Shown piece by piece: positions 35,291 through 44,333 of a stretch of DNA of 64,000 nucleotides. Position numbers and translations under genes: made by a program. This stretch comes from Halodesulfovibrio sp. (GTDB lineage Bacteria; Desulfobacterota; Desulfovibrionia; Desulfovibrionales; Desulfovibrionaceae): positions 62,001 through 126,000 of the forward strand of contig NZ_JAOARI010000013.1 in NCBI RefSeq assembly GCF_025210605.1, written 5' to 3'. Numbering within the stretch: position 1 is the stretch's first letter; each line of letters opens with the position of its first letter. Below the pieces are notes generated by a model, which was given only the letters and a program-made list of their open reading frames with translations, made no database searches and was not told the origin of the DNA.

Positions 35291-36347
35291 TACTGCGATT
35301 CCGGTTGTAATTGATACTGACAATGCGTTTGGAATGCCTGTGCGCGATCTTGATGATGGTATCGCGTTAATCATAAGTCTTGTATCTGAACAAATTGATG
35401 TGAAGGCGGTAGTTGCCTCTGCATGTAATTGCAGAGCGCATGAGGCGGCATGCAATACCTTGCATTTGTTAACGCAATTTGGTTGTACGAATATCCCCGT
35501 TGGGCTAGGCGCTGAAATACCTCTGTCTGGCGATAGGGAGCCGCATCATCAATATTTAGATACAAAGGCAACAGGCAAAGATATTGCCTACTGGCGCAGT
35601 GCACCAGAAATTCCCGCACAAGATGTTGCCCAGTTGCGTTTTGGCGCTGACGTTTTGATTGATACTGTGCGGGCTAATCCGCATGAAATTGTTGTGGTTG
35701 CACTTGGAAGCTTTACTAACATTGCGCTGGCATTGCAAAAAGCTCCAGATATTGCCCCTCTTATTAAAGAGATCGTCCACATGGGCGGTTCTTTTGAGCC
35801 TCAGGAAGGGGAGCTTGCTTTTGAATGGGATACAGGGGACATCCCTCAAGAAATATGGGAAACCACACTTAGATTTAATACGTGGTACGACAAGCAGGCA
35901 ACCGCAATTGTTCTGCAATCATCTGTCCCCGTTCGTTTCATAACTGCAAATGTGACCAGCCATTTTTATTTGCGGCAAGCGCATATGCAAGAATTGCATG
36001 CCGCTGCTCGCGGTGCGCTTGGTGAATATGTGATGCGAACAATACAGCCATGGGTCGAATGGAGCATTGCGGAGCGAAAACTTGTTGGTGCGCATATGCA
36101 TGACCCGTTGACGATCATCTCGTTGCTGGAAGAGTCAGTGTGTACCTACCGTTGTATTGACGCGGATGTGTGCGGATTTATAGCAGGATACGAACTTTTT
36201 CCACAGAAAGAGGAAAGTCTGTGGAAAACACCTGCGAATAAGGTTGTTCCCAAAGTGAAGGTCGCCGTTAACGTGCAGACTGCAAGGGCGGAACAGCTAT
36301 TGTGCAATTTGCTACTCAGGGCTGTTGTATTAGAATCTAAGCCATAA
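35274..36347 (+). CDS. Inosine-uridine-type nucleoside hydrolase with an interrupted DTD..DD motif
   Basis: 357 residues from the ATG at 35274 (GGGAGA upstream), overlapping the binding-protein gene by 17 bases. Nucleoside hydrolases cleave the N-glycosidic bond of ribonucleosides using a bound calcium. The N-terminal motif reads VVIDTDNAFGMPVRDLDDG: the usual DTDxGxDD is present with extra residues between DTD and DD. Later family elements are VVVALGSFTNIALAL, IVHMGGSFEP and the C-terminal HMHDPLTI with the metal-binding Asp. No signal peptide, so it acts in the cytoplasm on imported substrate. AT-rich sequence of 364 bases follows. Confidence 0.85.
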   Translation: MFLKSSTAIPVVIDTDNAFGMPVRDLDDGIALIISLVSEQIDVKAVVASACNCRAHEAACNTLHLLTQFGCTNIPVGLGAEIPLSGDREPHHQYLDTKATGKDIAYWRSAPEIPAQDVAQLRFGADVLIDTVRANPHEIVVVALGSFTNIALALQKAPDIAPLIKEIVHMGGSFEPQEGELAFEWDTGDIPQEIWETTLRFNTWYDKQATAIVLQSSVPVRFITANVTSHFYLRQAHMQELHAAARGALGEYVMRTIQPWVEWSIAERKLVGAHMHDPLTIISLLEESVCTYRCIDADVCGFIAGYELFPQKEESLWKTPANKVVPKVKVAVNVQTARAEQLLCNLLLRAVVLESKP

Positions 36348-36711
36348 ATAAATAATAGGATTTTAAAGACGTTGCTTGCTACTGTTAGCATGCTTAGCGT
36401 AATGATCTTATTTATAGTTGAACCATTTTTTGAGCTTAAAAACTTCTGTGTATCATTAAAATACTTGGATTTGTTCCTAACTTTCTTGCAGTTGTGGAAA
36501 AAAATATACTTGTTGCAAAACTACCTCCGGTCTAGTGTGCATTTCAAGCAAGAGAAAGAAATGCTTTCAGGGTAAAAAGTCCTGTAAAATTAAATAACTA
36601 GAACACACTTTCTAGGGATGATGTAACAAAATCCTGATAGCTGAGTTTTTCTGTAAGGCAGGAAAATGAAGCACAAAAAAGAAAGTGAAATAGATACGCT
36701 GGAGGGGCACC
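36348..36711. other. AT-rich intergenic region
   Basis: No supported gene. It contains a small inverted repeat CTAGAA-N6-TTCTAG (36598-36615). It probably carries the promoter of the small gene at 36712. Confidence 0.5.
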
Positions 36712-36987
36712 GTGCTCAAATATACAATGGATACTATGATTGTAAAACTTGGGAAAGAGTTCTCTGAATTTTCTGGAACATTACGTTCTGTAAAGAAAAA
36801 TGATTGTGGCGATTTTGTCGTCTCTCCTGAGATAATGCGCAACATTGTGGGGCATGTTGAGAACCTGTTTGGAACAATGCGTGAAACACAAGAGTCTGTG
36901 CAATTAGCTCTGGAAAGCGAGTTGCTGCAAGCGGAGAGGAAATGGATTGATTTGCTTGATAACGTAGATATGACTACAGAGCATTAA
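36712..36987 (+). CDS. Small protein of unknown function
   Basis: 91 residues from a GTG at 36712, with GGAGGGG four bases upstream, a good ribosome-binding site. No family is recognised. The sequence is mixed alpha and charged, with one Cys, a VVSPEIMRNIVGHVENLFG stretch and a likely coiled or helical C-terminal half (ESELLQAERKWIDLL). An alternative ATG at 36727 lacks good spacing. A hairpin with weak T-tract (37032-37061) follows. It lies just before dsrC but on the opposite strand, so a link to sulfite reduction is only positional. Confidence 0.55.
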   Translation: MLKYTMDTMIVKLGKEFSEFSGTLRSVKKNDCGDFVVSPEIMRNIVGHVENLFGTMRETQESVQLALESELLQAERKWIDLLDNVDMTTEH

Positions 36988-37031
36988 GCTATTATCATAT
37001 CAAGCTGTTAGGCGATTTAGTTGTGACATGT

Positions 37032-37061
37032 GTCCCCTTGGTGCAAAGGCATCAAGGGGAC
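37032..37061 (+). terminator. Possible terminator after the small gene
   Basis: 9-bp stem GTCCCCTTG with CAAGGGGAC around a 12-base loop, followed by GTGTGTTTT, a weak T-tract. Confidence 0.6.
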
Positions 37062-37101
37062 GTGTGTTTTGTAAGCAAAACAGTGTTGTTTGCGCAAAAG
37101 A

Positions 37102-37129
37102 AAAGCGGGAGATAAAAATCTCCCGCTTT
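37102..37129 (-). terminator. Terminator of dsrC
   Basis: Perfect 12-bp stem AAAGCGGGAGAT with ATCTCCCGCTTT, 4-base loop, followed on the minus strand by CTTTTCTTTT. Confidence 0.88.
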
Positions 37130-37156
37130 ACATGCTCAAACTGTAAGATCTGCTGA

Positions 37157-37474
37157 CTATACGCAGCCGGTAGGCTTAGGAAGACCAGCCATCTTACATG
37201 CTCCCTTACCTGGGCCGGAAGGGAAGAGTTCGTATACCTGCTTCAGTTTGAAGCCGGTGTTTTTAGAAAGGATACGCACCATAGGAGCGATACCGTTCTT
37301 TTTGTAGTAATCCTGAAGGAAGTCGAGGATTTTCTGGTGATCTTCAGAGATCTCAGTGATACCTTCAGATTCTTTAACGTAATCTACCCACTCAGGGCAC
37401 CATTCTTCGAACTTAAGCAGGAAGCCGTCTTCATCAACTTCGAAAGTTTTACCTTCATAAGTAATTTCAGCCAT
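37157..37474 (-). CDS. dsrC: Dissimilatory sulfite reductase-associated sulfur carrier DsrC
   Basis: 105 residues, the canonical length, from the ATG at 37474 with AAGGAGG upstream (an upstream in-frame start at 37492 lies inside that ribosome-binding site). DsrC carries sulfite-derived sulfur between DsrAB and the membrane complex DsrMKJOP as a trisulfide on two C-terminal cysteines. Both are present: penultimate Cys in TGCV-end and the second Cys 11 residues earlier in GKGACKMAG. Other family marks are FEEWCPEWVDYVKE and IAPMVRILSKNTG. It stands alone with its own terminator, as often seen in sulfate reducers. The ~135-base leader has a hairpin. This gene is the best evidence for the organism's sulfur metabolism. 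Confidence 0.97.
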   Translation of the reverse strand: MAEITYEGKTFEVDEDGFLLKFEEWCPEWVDYVKESEGITEISEDHQKILDFLQDYYKKNGIAPMVRILSKNTGFKLKQVYELFPSGPGKGACKMAGLPKPTGCV

Positions 37475-37558
37475 TTTGTCCTCCTTGGACATGGTCTATA
37501 AGCGTTTTTTTAGCTCAGACATATGCCGGGTTGCAGCAACAGCTGACAACCTGATGTG

Positions 37559-37577
37559 AAGCAGTGATCCACTGCTT
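37559..37577 (-). promoter_or_regulatory. Stable hairpin in the dsrC leader
   Basis: Perfect 8-bp inverted repeat AAGCAGTG-ATC-CACTGCTT, ~85 bases upstream of the dsrC start. Such 5' hairpins can protect abundant transcripts; that role is inferred. Confidence 0.5.
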
Positions 37578-37615
37578 GTCTCCATCCAGATTTGCTCAAT
37601 AAAGCAAACACTGAC

Positions 37616-37644
37616 TTGTTAAAGCCGTGATAGTCACTTTGTCA
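37616..37644 (-). promoter_or_regulatory. Candidate dsrC promoter
   Basis: Minus-strand TTGACA and TAACAA are separated by 17 bases. The -35 is perfect, the -10 weak (3 of 6). The position would give a leader of ~130 bases including the hairpin. Confidence 0.45.
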
Positions 37645-37964
37645 ATGGGCAAGCCCAGAAAATTCGATTTTTCTTGTTGTATTACGAAACAGAAAAAAGA
37701 AAAAACAAGTGCTAACAACCGCGCTAAGATGCCATAGTGTGTCAAAAAACACAAGCGTCCAGATGCGAGCTTATTGTCACAAATAATAGAGGGTTACGGT
37801 GGGTAGAATAAATTAAGAGTACCTTTTTAGTACGGATTGTAGAGCTGTAAAGGAGTGAATTGTCTGCCAAGGTATACAGAAGCAGTTTTGTGACGGTGAA
37901 AAAGTAACCAGAATGGAATTAGGAAAGAGCGCATAAGGCACAAGAGCATTGCAATACGCCATAA

Positions 37965-37991
37965 AAAAGCGGCTCATGCAGAGCCGCTTTT
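37965..37991 (-). terminator. Terminator after the CBS-ACT gene
   Basis: Perfect 11-bp stem AAAAGCGGCTC with GAGCCGCTTTT, 5-base loop, then TT and ATGG on the minus strand; sits 21 bases past the stop. Confidence 0.85.
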
Positions 37992-38012
37992 GGCATACCC
38001 AAGTTGAAGGTT

Positions 38013-38687
38013 CTATTGAGGGTGCACGTTGTCGCGTGCCCAAAATATAACATCAAATTGTTTTTTCAGGACATCAATAATCTGGTTTTCCTTGGTTCGT
38101 TCCATAGGCATAATACGGATGTTGACCTCACGTGTACCTTTCCCTTCCTCTTCTTCCATAGAGGAGAGAATAGAAACGATACGCGCTTTGTGTTCGCGCA
38201 TTACGTTCAAAATAGGACGCAGGGTTCCAGCTTCGTTTGGCAGCCGTATACCGAATTGCACACCGCCTTGGCGTACACCGGTAATGCTGATGAGAACATT
38301 GAAAATGTCGCTTACGGTGATAATACCCACAAGCTTGCCGTCGTCATCAACCACAGGAAGCCCGCCAAAGTCTTTTTCAATCATCATCATAGCAGCGTTT
38401 TCAACCGTGTTGGTCGGGCTTGTAACAAGCGGGTCAACTGTCATGATATCTTTAACTTTGATTTCTGAGAGCAGGTAGTACAGCTCATGAACATCAAGTG
38501 TTGTTGCTTTGGAAGGAGAGGCTTCTTTAATATCCCTGTCAGAGACAATCCCTACTACACGACCTCTGTGATCCACTACGGGAATACGGCTAATGTCGTG
38601 TGCTTTTAAAGCCTTGGAGGCCTTCATCATTGATGTATCGGGCGAGACAGTAATTACATCTTTTGCCATCCAGTCGCGAATCAGCAT
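38013..38687 (-). CDS. CBS-pair plus ACT domain protein (AcuB-like)
   Basis: 224 residues. Two CBS domains (~1-58 with DISRIPVVDHRGRVVGIVSD, and ~78-133 with FGGLPVVDDDGKLVGIITVS) form a Bateman module that usually binds adenine nucleotides. An ACT-like domain follows (~140-215: FGIRLPNEAGTLRPILNVM). This architecture is that of AcuB-type proteins, whose function is not settled. AGGAGG precedes the ATG and the gene is monocistronic. It likely regulates a target by nucleotide or amino-acid binding. Confidence 0.9.
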   Translation of the reverse strand: MLIRDWMAKDVITVSPDTSMMKASKALKAHDISRIPVVDHRGRVVGIVSDRDIKEASPSKATTLDVHELYYLLSEIKVKDIMTVDPLVTSPTNTVENAAMMMIEKDFGGLPVVDDDGKLVGIITVSDIFNVLISITGVRQGGVQFGIRLPNEAGTLRPILNVMREHKARIVSILSSMEEEEGKGTREVNIRIMPMERTKENQIIDVLKKQFDVIFWARDNVHPQ

Positions 38688-38910
38688 GATTTTTCCTCCT
38701 GAAATACACTCATACGCTTGAACTTTTATAGTATACTTGTTTTATATATAAGCATTTATTTTATGGGTGAACAAGCGAAAATTGGCATATTACCATGGCT
38801 GTACTTTGTACTATTGTTAGCTTAGTAGTTATTAGATGAAATTTGTCTTAAATACCGGTTATTACCTTGGGTAATAGCGTTATTGATTTTTGTGATGAAA
38901 GGATACTGAG

Positions 38911-40104
38911 ATGAAGACACTGTATTTGGATTGTCGATATGGACTTGGCGGCGATATGTTTTTGGCTGCCATGTATGAACTGGGTGTCAGCTTATCTCAG
39001 TTACAGCGCATTTTTATTGAGGCTGGCGTGTATGTTTCAATTGCGCCGGTAAGTACGCTGCGGCAATCAATTGTGGGAGCGAGTCTTTCCATAGAATGGC
39101 CGGAAGGGCAGCCAATGCGCCATTTGCCGGAAGTTATCACGATAATCAAAAAGCTGGCAGTGTCAGAAGAAGTGCAAGCCCGCTCCATACGTGCGTTTCA
39201 ACGCCTTGCAGAGGTTGAAGCAACCGTACATGGGAAAGCAGTGCAGGATATTCATTTTCATGAAGTCGGTGCGATAGACACGCTTGTCGATGTTGTTGGA
39301 GCCTTTTGGGCAGTCGAACAGCTGGGCATTGCCGAAATTTATGCATCAAAGCTCCCGTGGTTTTCTGGAACGGTAGAATGTGAGCATGGTGTCTTGCCGC
39401 TCCCTGCTCCTGCTGTGCTGGAACTGCTCCAAAAAAAGCCTGTGTTTGCTACAGACGAAGAACAGGAACTTATCACTCCAACAGGTGCGTTATTAATCGA
39501 CCAGCTTGTGACTAATTTTACGTCAGGTGCTGAAGGTATGTTAGTGAAAACCGGCACGGGCTATGGTCAACGTGAGTCTGGTGGCGGTTTGCGGGTAAGT
39601 TTATTTGAATCAGAATTTTCAACAGAACAACCAGCAGAAACAGCTGAATCTGATGCAACTATTGATGAGATTTATGTACTTGAGAGCCACATTGACCACT
39701 TAACTGGTGAAGAACTGGGACGCTGCTTTGATATTTTCATGGACTCCGGTGCGTTGGATGTCTTTTTTACTGCTGGAATAATGAAGAAAAACCGACCTGC
39801 CGGAAGCCTTAAGGTGTTGTGCAAGCCGGAAGATTTAGCAAAGATGGAGCAGCTATTCTTTGCGCATACGCACACTCTTGGTATTCGCAGGCAAAAAACA
39901 GAGCGGGTGCTATTGCCACGAAAAGAAGAGCGCACAGGTACTCCTTTTGGTGAAATGGACGGAAAAAGTTATACAATCGACGGACTGACTATTTCTAAAC
40001 CGGAGTATGAAGAGCTGGTAAAGTTTTCTAAAAAAACGGGGCGTAGTTTACCGGAATTGAGGTACATGTTGTTTGGAGACGCGCAAAAGAACAACAAAAG
40101 TTAG
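38911..40104 (+). CDS. larC: Nickel-pincer cofactor biosynthesis protein LarC
   Basis: 397 residues as one uninterrupted frame. LarC is a CTP-dependent cyclometallase that inserts nickel into the pincer cofactor of lactate racemase-type enzymes. Family segments: LDCRYGLGGDMFLAAMYELG at the N-terminus, VQDIHFHEVGAIDTLVDVVG with the metal-binding His/Glu, ITPTGALL, and the C-terminal ESHIDHLTGEELG and GIMKKNRPAGSLKVLCKP. In some lactobacilli larC is split by a programmed frameshift; here it is not. LarB, LarE and LarA genes are not adjacent. AAGGA precedes the ATG and a terminator follows. Confidence 0.93.
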   Translation: MKTLYLDCRYGLGGDMFLAAMYELGVSLSQLQRIFIEAGVYVSIAPVSTLRQSIVGASLSIEWPEGQPMRHLPEVITIIKKLAVSEEVQARSIRAFQRLAEVEATVHGKAVQDIHFHEVGAIDTLVDVVGAFWAVEQLGIAEIYASKLPWFSGTVECEHGVLPLPAPAVLELLQKKPVFATDEEQELITPTGALLIDQLVTNFTSGAEGMLVKTGTGYGQRESGGGLRVSLFESEFSTEQPAETAESDATIDEIYVLESHIDHLTGEELGRCFDIFMDSGALDVFFTAGIMKKNRPAGSLKVLCKPEDLAKMEQLFFAHTHTLGIRRQKTERVLLPRKEERTGTPFGEMDGKSYTIDGLTISKPEYEELVKFSKKTGRSLPELRYMLFGDAQKNNKS

Positions 40105-40118
40105 ATAACACAATATAT

Positions 40119-40153
40119 AAAGGCAGCCCTGAATAAGCAGGACTGCCTTTTTT
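40119..40153 (+). terminator. Terminator between larC and adenine deaminase
   Basis: Stem AAAGGCAG-CCTG with CAGG-CTGCCTTT, one mismatch, then a T run; between convergent genes and possibly bidirectional. Confidence 0.85.
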
Positions 40154-40205
40154 AAACATATTGCAAACAGCAAGCGCAATATTTCGTGCTTCTGCTTGAA
40201 TGTTG

Positions 40206-41942
40206 TTAGTCTTCAATCTCTACAGGCACAAAAGAGAAGGTGGTAACATCAAATAGACCGCCATCCGTAAGTTTGAGCGCCGGAATTACAGGCAGACTCA
40301 TAAAGCTGAGTGTCATGAATGGCTGTAATTTGGGATTGATGTTGAATTCTTTTGCCAGAGTCAGCAGCTCTTCCATTTGGGTTGCTACTTCCTGCGCTGG
40401 CTGGTCGGACATCAGTCCTGCGATTGGCAGTGAAAGATGACCAAGGACTTTTCCTTCACGAACCAGAGTGATGCCGCCGCCAATCTCTTTTAGATCATTA
40501 ATGGCAACAAGCATGTCTTCGTCGTTATCACCTGCTACCACGATGTTATGTGAGTCGTGAGCTATTGTTGTTGCAATTGCACCGTTCTCAATGTGGTAGT
40601 TTTCAAAAATACCTAGACCGACATTGCCAGTAGCATTGTGACGCTCTACAACTGCTATTTTAGCAAGTCCTTTGTTCTGCTGTGCGTTAAAGCAGCCTTC
40701 CTCGTCTAAAATAACTTTTTTTGTGACTGATTCTGTCAGTACCGTATCTGGGATGACGTGAATAGTCCGTACGTTGTTGCTGGAAAGCTTGAGCTTCAGG
40801 TCGTCAAGTTTGATGTCGGAAATATTAACGGTATCGCGCACGGTGTCGCGGACAAGCTCTTGCGGCTCAACAAGTAGCGTGCCGTTTTCTGCAATTTGTT
40901 TACCGCTTGTAAATACATGACTTACTTCAAACTGAGTAAGATCACGTACGATCATTATGTCTGCATCATACCCCGGAGCAATTGCACCTTTGCCTTTTAA
41001 ACCATAGCATTCCGCTGCGTTCAGTGTGCCGATGGTGATAGCTTGAAGTGCGTCAATGCCTTCTTCAACAGCAATCTTGAGGTTCTTATTGATGTGACCA
41101 TTTGCGATAATATCTGCTGGCTCACGGTCATCTGTGCAGAAAACACAGCGGCGGTAGTTAGCATCTGTCAGCCCTTTTGCAAGGGTTCGTAAATCTTTGG
41201 TTGCAGAGCCTTCGCGGATAAGGACATACATGCCAAGGCGAATGCGTTCTTCCATTTCTTGGACACTTGAGCATTCGTGGTCGGTTTTAATGCCTGCTGC
41301 GGCGTATGCAATGAGATCCTGACCGGTTAAGCCGGGGGAGTGACCATCAGAAAGCAAGCCGTGGGAAGTCGCCATGTCAATTTTATCCAGCACAGATGGG
41401 TCGCTGTTTATGACACCCGGAAAGTTCATGACTTCTGCAAGTCCGTGAACCCCTTCGTGATCGATGAGTTCGGATAACTCTTTTGCACCGAGGGTAGCGC
41501 CGGAGTTTTCAAATGGTGTTGCCGGTACGCAGGATGGAAGCATTATACGTACATTCAACGGCAAATCTTTCGATGCATCCAGCATATAGCGGATACCTTC
41601 GAGACCGCATACATTTGCGATTTCATGCGGGTCGGCGATAATAGTTGTTGTGCCGTACGGGAGGACGCATTTTGCAAACTGCGCCGGAGAAACTACAGAA
41701 GATTCAATGTGTACATGACCGTCGATGAGTCCCGGCATAAGGTAGCCGTTTTTAGCATCAATAATTTTTTCTGCTTTATATTCTCCAAACCCTACAATTT
41801 TTCCATCGCCGATAGCGACAGAACTTTCAAAAATGGTCTGAGAAAAAACGTCAACAACCTTACAGTTGGTAATAAGTGTGTCTACGGGAATTCGTCCGGC
41901 AGCCATATCAATGCGACGGGCGAGGGCTTCACGTTCTGTCAT
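40206..41942 (-). CDS. ade: Adenine deaminase
   Basis: 578 residues. Deaminates adenine to hypoxanthine in purine salvage. Amidohydrolase features: LMPGLIDGHVHIESS with metal-binding HxH, TIIADPHEIANVCGLEG, VMNFPGVI, GLLSDGHSPGLTGQDL, and the AdeC-type C-terminal domain with NGAIATTIAHDSHNIVVAGD. Length and both domains match the bacterial AdeC family. AAGGA and an upstream TATAAT precede the ATG. It is monocistronic. A nucleoside hydrolase elsewhere in the window (35274) could supply free bases; no operon link exists. Confidence 0.95.
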   Translation of the reverse strand: MTEREALARRIDMAAGRIPVDTLITNCKVVDVFSQTIFESSVAIGDGKIVGFGEYKAEKIIDAKNGYLMPGLIDGHVHIESSVVSPAQFAKCVLPYGTTTIIADPHEIANVCGLEGIRYMLDASKDLPLNVRIMLPSCVPATPFENSGATLGAKELSELIDHEGVHGLAEVMNFPGVINSDPSVLDKIDMATSHGLLSDGHSPGLTGQDLIAYAAAGIKTDHECSSVQEMEERIRLGMYVLIREGSATKDLRTLAKGLTDANYRRCVFCTDDREPADIIANGHINKNLKIAVEEGIDALQAITIGTLNAAECYGLKGKGAIAPGYDADIMIVRDLTQFEVSHVFTSGKQIAENGTLLVEPQELVRDTVRDTVNISDIKLDDLKLKLSSNNVRTIHVIPDTVLTESVTKKVILDEEGCFNAQQNKGLAKIAVVERHNATGNVGLGIFENYHIENGAIATTIAHDSHNIVVAGDNDEDMLVAINDLKEIGGGITLVREGKVLGHLSLPIAGLMSDQPAQEVATQMEELLTLAKEFNINPKLQPFMTLSFMSLPVIPALKLTDGGLFDVTTFSFVPVEIED

Positions 41943-42106
41943 GTTTTGTCCTTATTATATATGATGTGCAACAGTAGTCTGTTGGATTACGTGCAGAGCA
42001 AATATCATGTAACACTTCCAGATGAAAGGAGAAGGCGTGTATTTTTTGAACCTGCATCTAACGTATTGATGATATTGTATTGTACCGTTGCATCATTATG
42101 AAAACG

Positions 42107-43456
42107 TTATTTTTTGCTGCGCAGTGCAGCTCCGGTTTTGTAGTAATTTTGGAGCTCATCTGGAGGAACCATGCTTCCGCCTGTGCCCCATACAATGTGG
42201 GTGGCAGAGTGCATGCTGTCCTGCAACTTATGCTGATGTATGTATTCTTCGCAATTTTGGATGCGTGCAATGCCTGGCATTCCGGCAAGAGCAGATGGTT
42301 CCAGTAGAATATCTTCTGTGTCGGAAAGTAGGGCGAGCAGTGTGAACATAGTATCATCACTGACGGTGAAAGCACCATTTATGAGATGCTGCATTGTGTT
42401 GCTGACAAATCCTGAAGGGCGCCCGACTGCAAGCCCGTCCGCAGCTGTGCGGTTGTCGATATCAAAATCTTGTACACAAACATTGTCATGCAGCTTTGTG
42501 TAAAGACCCAATAGCATGGCAGGGGAGCGGGTTGGTTCTGCAAAGAAACAGTGGACGTTGTTACCAAACGTAAGTTTAAGTCCGAATGCCACTCCGCCGG
42601 GGCCACCCCCAACACCACACGGTAGGTACACAAACAGCGGATGCTTTGCATCGACCACGATATTTTGTTCATCTAGCTGTTCTTTAAGTCGCTTTGCTGC
42701 TACAGCGTAGCCGAGAAACAGGGTGACGGATCTTTCATCATCAACAAAATAACAATGCGGGTCGCTGTCAGCCTGTAGCCTGCCCTCGGCAACCGCAACA
42801 GAGTAGTCAGAATCATGCTCTACAACCACTACGCCTTTTGAGCGCAGCATGTCTTTTTTCCATTGCCGTGCGTCAGATGACATATGTACGATAACGGAAA
42901 ATCCTAGCCTAGCCCCCATTATTCCTATGGATAAGCCAAGGTTGCCAGTGGAACCGACGGCTATAGAATAGTCACTAAAAAATGTCCTGAATTCTTCTGA
43001 ATCAAGTTTAGCGTAATCGTCATATTCTGAGAGCATTCCTGCTGCGAGCGCTAATTTTTCTGCGTAGTTCAACACCTCGTAAATTCCACCTCTGGCTTTA
43101 ATAGAACCGGAAATGGGAAGGTGGCTGTCACATTTTAACAGGAGATCTCCAGAAAGGGACTTTGCAGCGTACTCAGCCAACGCTGCCTGCATATGCGGAA
43201 TACGGCGCAGCGGCGATTCTATGAGTCCCTGCGTTGCTTCTGTCTCAGGAAAGACTTTAGCAATATAGGGGCGGAACCGTTCGAGCCGTGCTTCTGCATC
43301 TGCAACATCAGCTGCGGAAAGTGCAATGTCCTTAGTTGCTTCATCGAAAGAGAGAATGTCTGGATTGAGCCAAATTGACTCTGTAAGTGCTTTCAGGTTT
43401 TGAATGAAAGCGTCCTCGTTCCAGTTTTGAATGCTCTTATTCGAATCAGCGGACAT
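42107..43456 (-). CDS. dsdA: D-serine dehydratase DsdA
   Basis: 449 residues. PLP enzyme that converts D-serine to pyruvate and ammonia. The PLP lysine is Lys120 in [13 protein letters not shown]. Other family parts are [19 protein letters not shown] (phosphate-binding loop), [24 protein letters not shown] region (here [19 protein letters not shown]), [13 protein letters not shown] and GTGGSMVPP. The N-terminus ([14 protein letters not shown]) also fits DsdA. AGGAGG precedes the ATG; 25 bases upstream ends a glycerophosphodiesterase gene in the same direction, so the two form an operon. Confidence 0.95.
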   Translation of the reverse strand: MSADSNKSIQNWNEDAFIQNLKALTESIWLNPDILSFDEATKDIALSAADVADAEARLERFRPYIAKVFPETEATQGLIESPLRRIPHMQAALAEYAAKSLSGDLLLKCDSHLPISGSIKARGGIYEVLNYAEKLALAAGMLSEYDDYAKLDSEEFRTFFSDYSIAVGSTGNLGLSIGIMGARLGFSVIVHMSSDARQWKKDMLRSKGVVVVEHDSDYSVAVAEGRLQADSDPHCYFVDDERSVTLFLGYAVAAKRLKEQLDEQNIVVDAKHPLFVYLPCGVGGGPGGVAFGLKLTFGNNVHCFFAEPTRSPAMLLGLYTKLHDNVCVQDFDIDNRTAADGLAVGRPSGFVSNTMQHLINGAFTVSDDTMFTLLALLSDTEDILLEPSALAGMPGIARIQNCEEYIHQHKLQDSMHSATHIVWGTGGSMVPPDELQNYYKTGAALRSKK

Positions 43457-43481
43457 GGAGACCTCCTGTCTAAGGCAGTAA

Positions 43482-44333
43482 TTAGCTAGAGCTTACGTTT
43501 TGAATGGCAGTGCGAGCACGGTCAGGGAAGTCGGAAATCAAACCGTTTGTTCCCCAGTTTGCAAACGTGTGTAGTTCGTGTTCGCAGTTGATTGTCCAGA
43601 TATTAACCAGCATACCAGCTTCGTGGAGTGCTTTAATATCATCTGAAGTCGTGAAGCGACGGCAAGGGTGATAGGCCGCTGCGTGAAGTTTTTTGCAATA
43701 TTCAACAGGCTGTTCAATACGTTCTTCAGTTAAAACGCCGAGTGGCATTTCAGGCATTTCTTCATGAATTGTTTTGAGGTAATCATGGTTGAATGAAGAA
43801 ATCATGGTTTGATTTTTAACATCAAATTTGCGGATATGCTCGAGCACTGTGTGCACAATAGTATGGCTTTGATCGCCAATTTCCGTTTGATCTTTGATTT
43901 CAAGGTTTAGCAACATTCCTGATTCTTTAATGAAGGCAAGCAGTTCTTCCAGAGTTGGAATGCGTGTTCCTACAAAACCTGCCGCAGTCTCTTTAGAAAC
44001 AGTCCCCTCTTTGATTTGTTCAAATGGATCATTTTCCATGTACCACTTGCCTGCATCAAGAGTGCGAACTTCTTCGAGCGTAAGGTCGTGGATGCCAGTC
44101 TTTTCACCTTTTTTTTGTAACGCTGGAAGCTCTGCGATATTGGTTGTACGGGTAAGTACATAATCATGATAGATTACGGCGACACCGTCTTTAGTTAAAT
44201 TGACATCAAGTTCGAGAGCTTCTGCTTTAAGCTCAAGAGCTTTATGAAATGCGGGCATGGTGTTTTCCGGTGCGTAGCCACGGGCTCCGCGGTGTGCATG
44301 CGTGATGTGTGCATTCGTTTTATCGGTAAACAC
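43482..44333 (-). CDS. Glycerophosphodiester phosphodiesterase (GDPD family)
   Basis: 283 residues from a GTG at 44333 with AGGAG seven bases upstream; a start at 44402 would add residues without family support. Hydrolyses glycerophosphodiesters to glycerol-3-phosphate and an alcohol. Motifs: [20 protein letters not shown] with catalytic His and Arg, [19 protein letters not shown] with metal ligands, LNLEIKD, and C-terminal [13 protein letters not shown]. No signal peptide, so probably cytoplasmic. First gene of the operon with dsdA; why these are paired is not obvious, unless glycerophospho-serine-type products feed the dehydratase. Confidence 0.92.
   Translation of the reverse strand: MFTDKTNAHITHAHRGARGYAPENTMPAFHKALELKAEALELDVNLTKDGVAVIYHDYVLTRTTNIAELPALQKKGEKTGIHDLTLEEVRTLDAGKWYMENDPFEQIKEGTVSKETAAGFVGTRIPTLEELLAFIKESGMLLNLEIKDQTEIGDQSHTIVHTVLEHIRKFDVKNQTMISSFNHDYLKTIHEEMPEMPLGVLTEERIEQPVEYCKKLHAAAYHPCRRFTTSDDIKALHEAGMLVNIWTINCEHELHTFANWGTNGLISDFPDRARTAIQNVSSS

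Larger units (their letters stand above)
37475..38012. other. Intergenic region upstream of dsrC
   Basis: No supported gene. It holds a hairpin in the dsrC leader (37559-37577), a perfect minus-strand TTGACA (37639-37644) with a weak TAACAA (37616-37621), and, at the far end, the terminator of the CBS-ACT gene (37965-37991). Confidence 0.6.

Noticed and set aside
36372..36575. 67-codon open frame in the AT-rich gap after the nucleoside hydrolase
   Set aside because: TTG start, no ribosome-binding site, composition typical of random AT-rich DNA.
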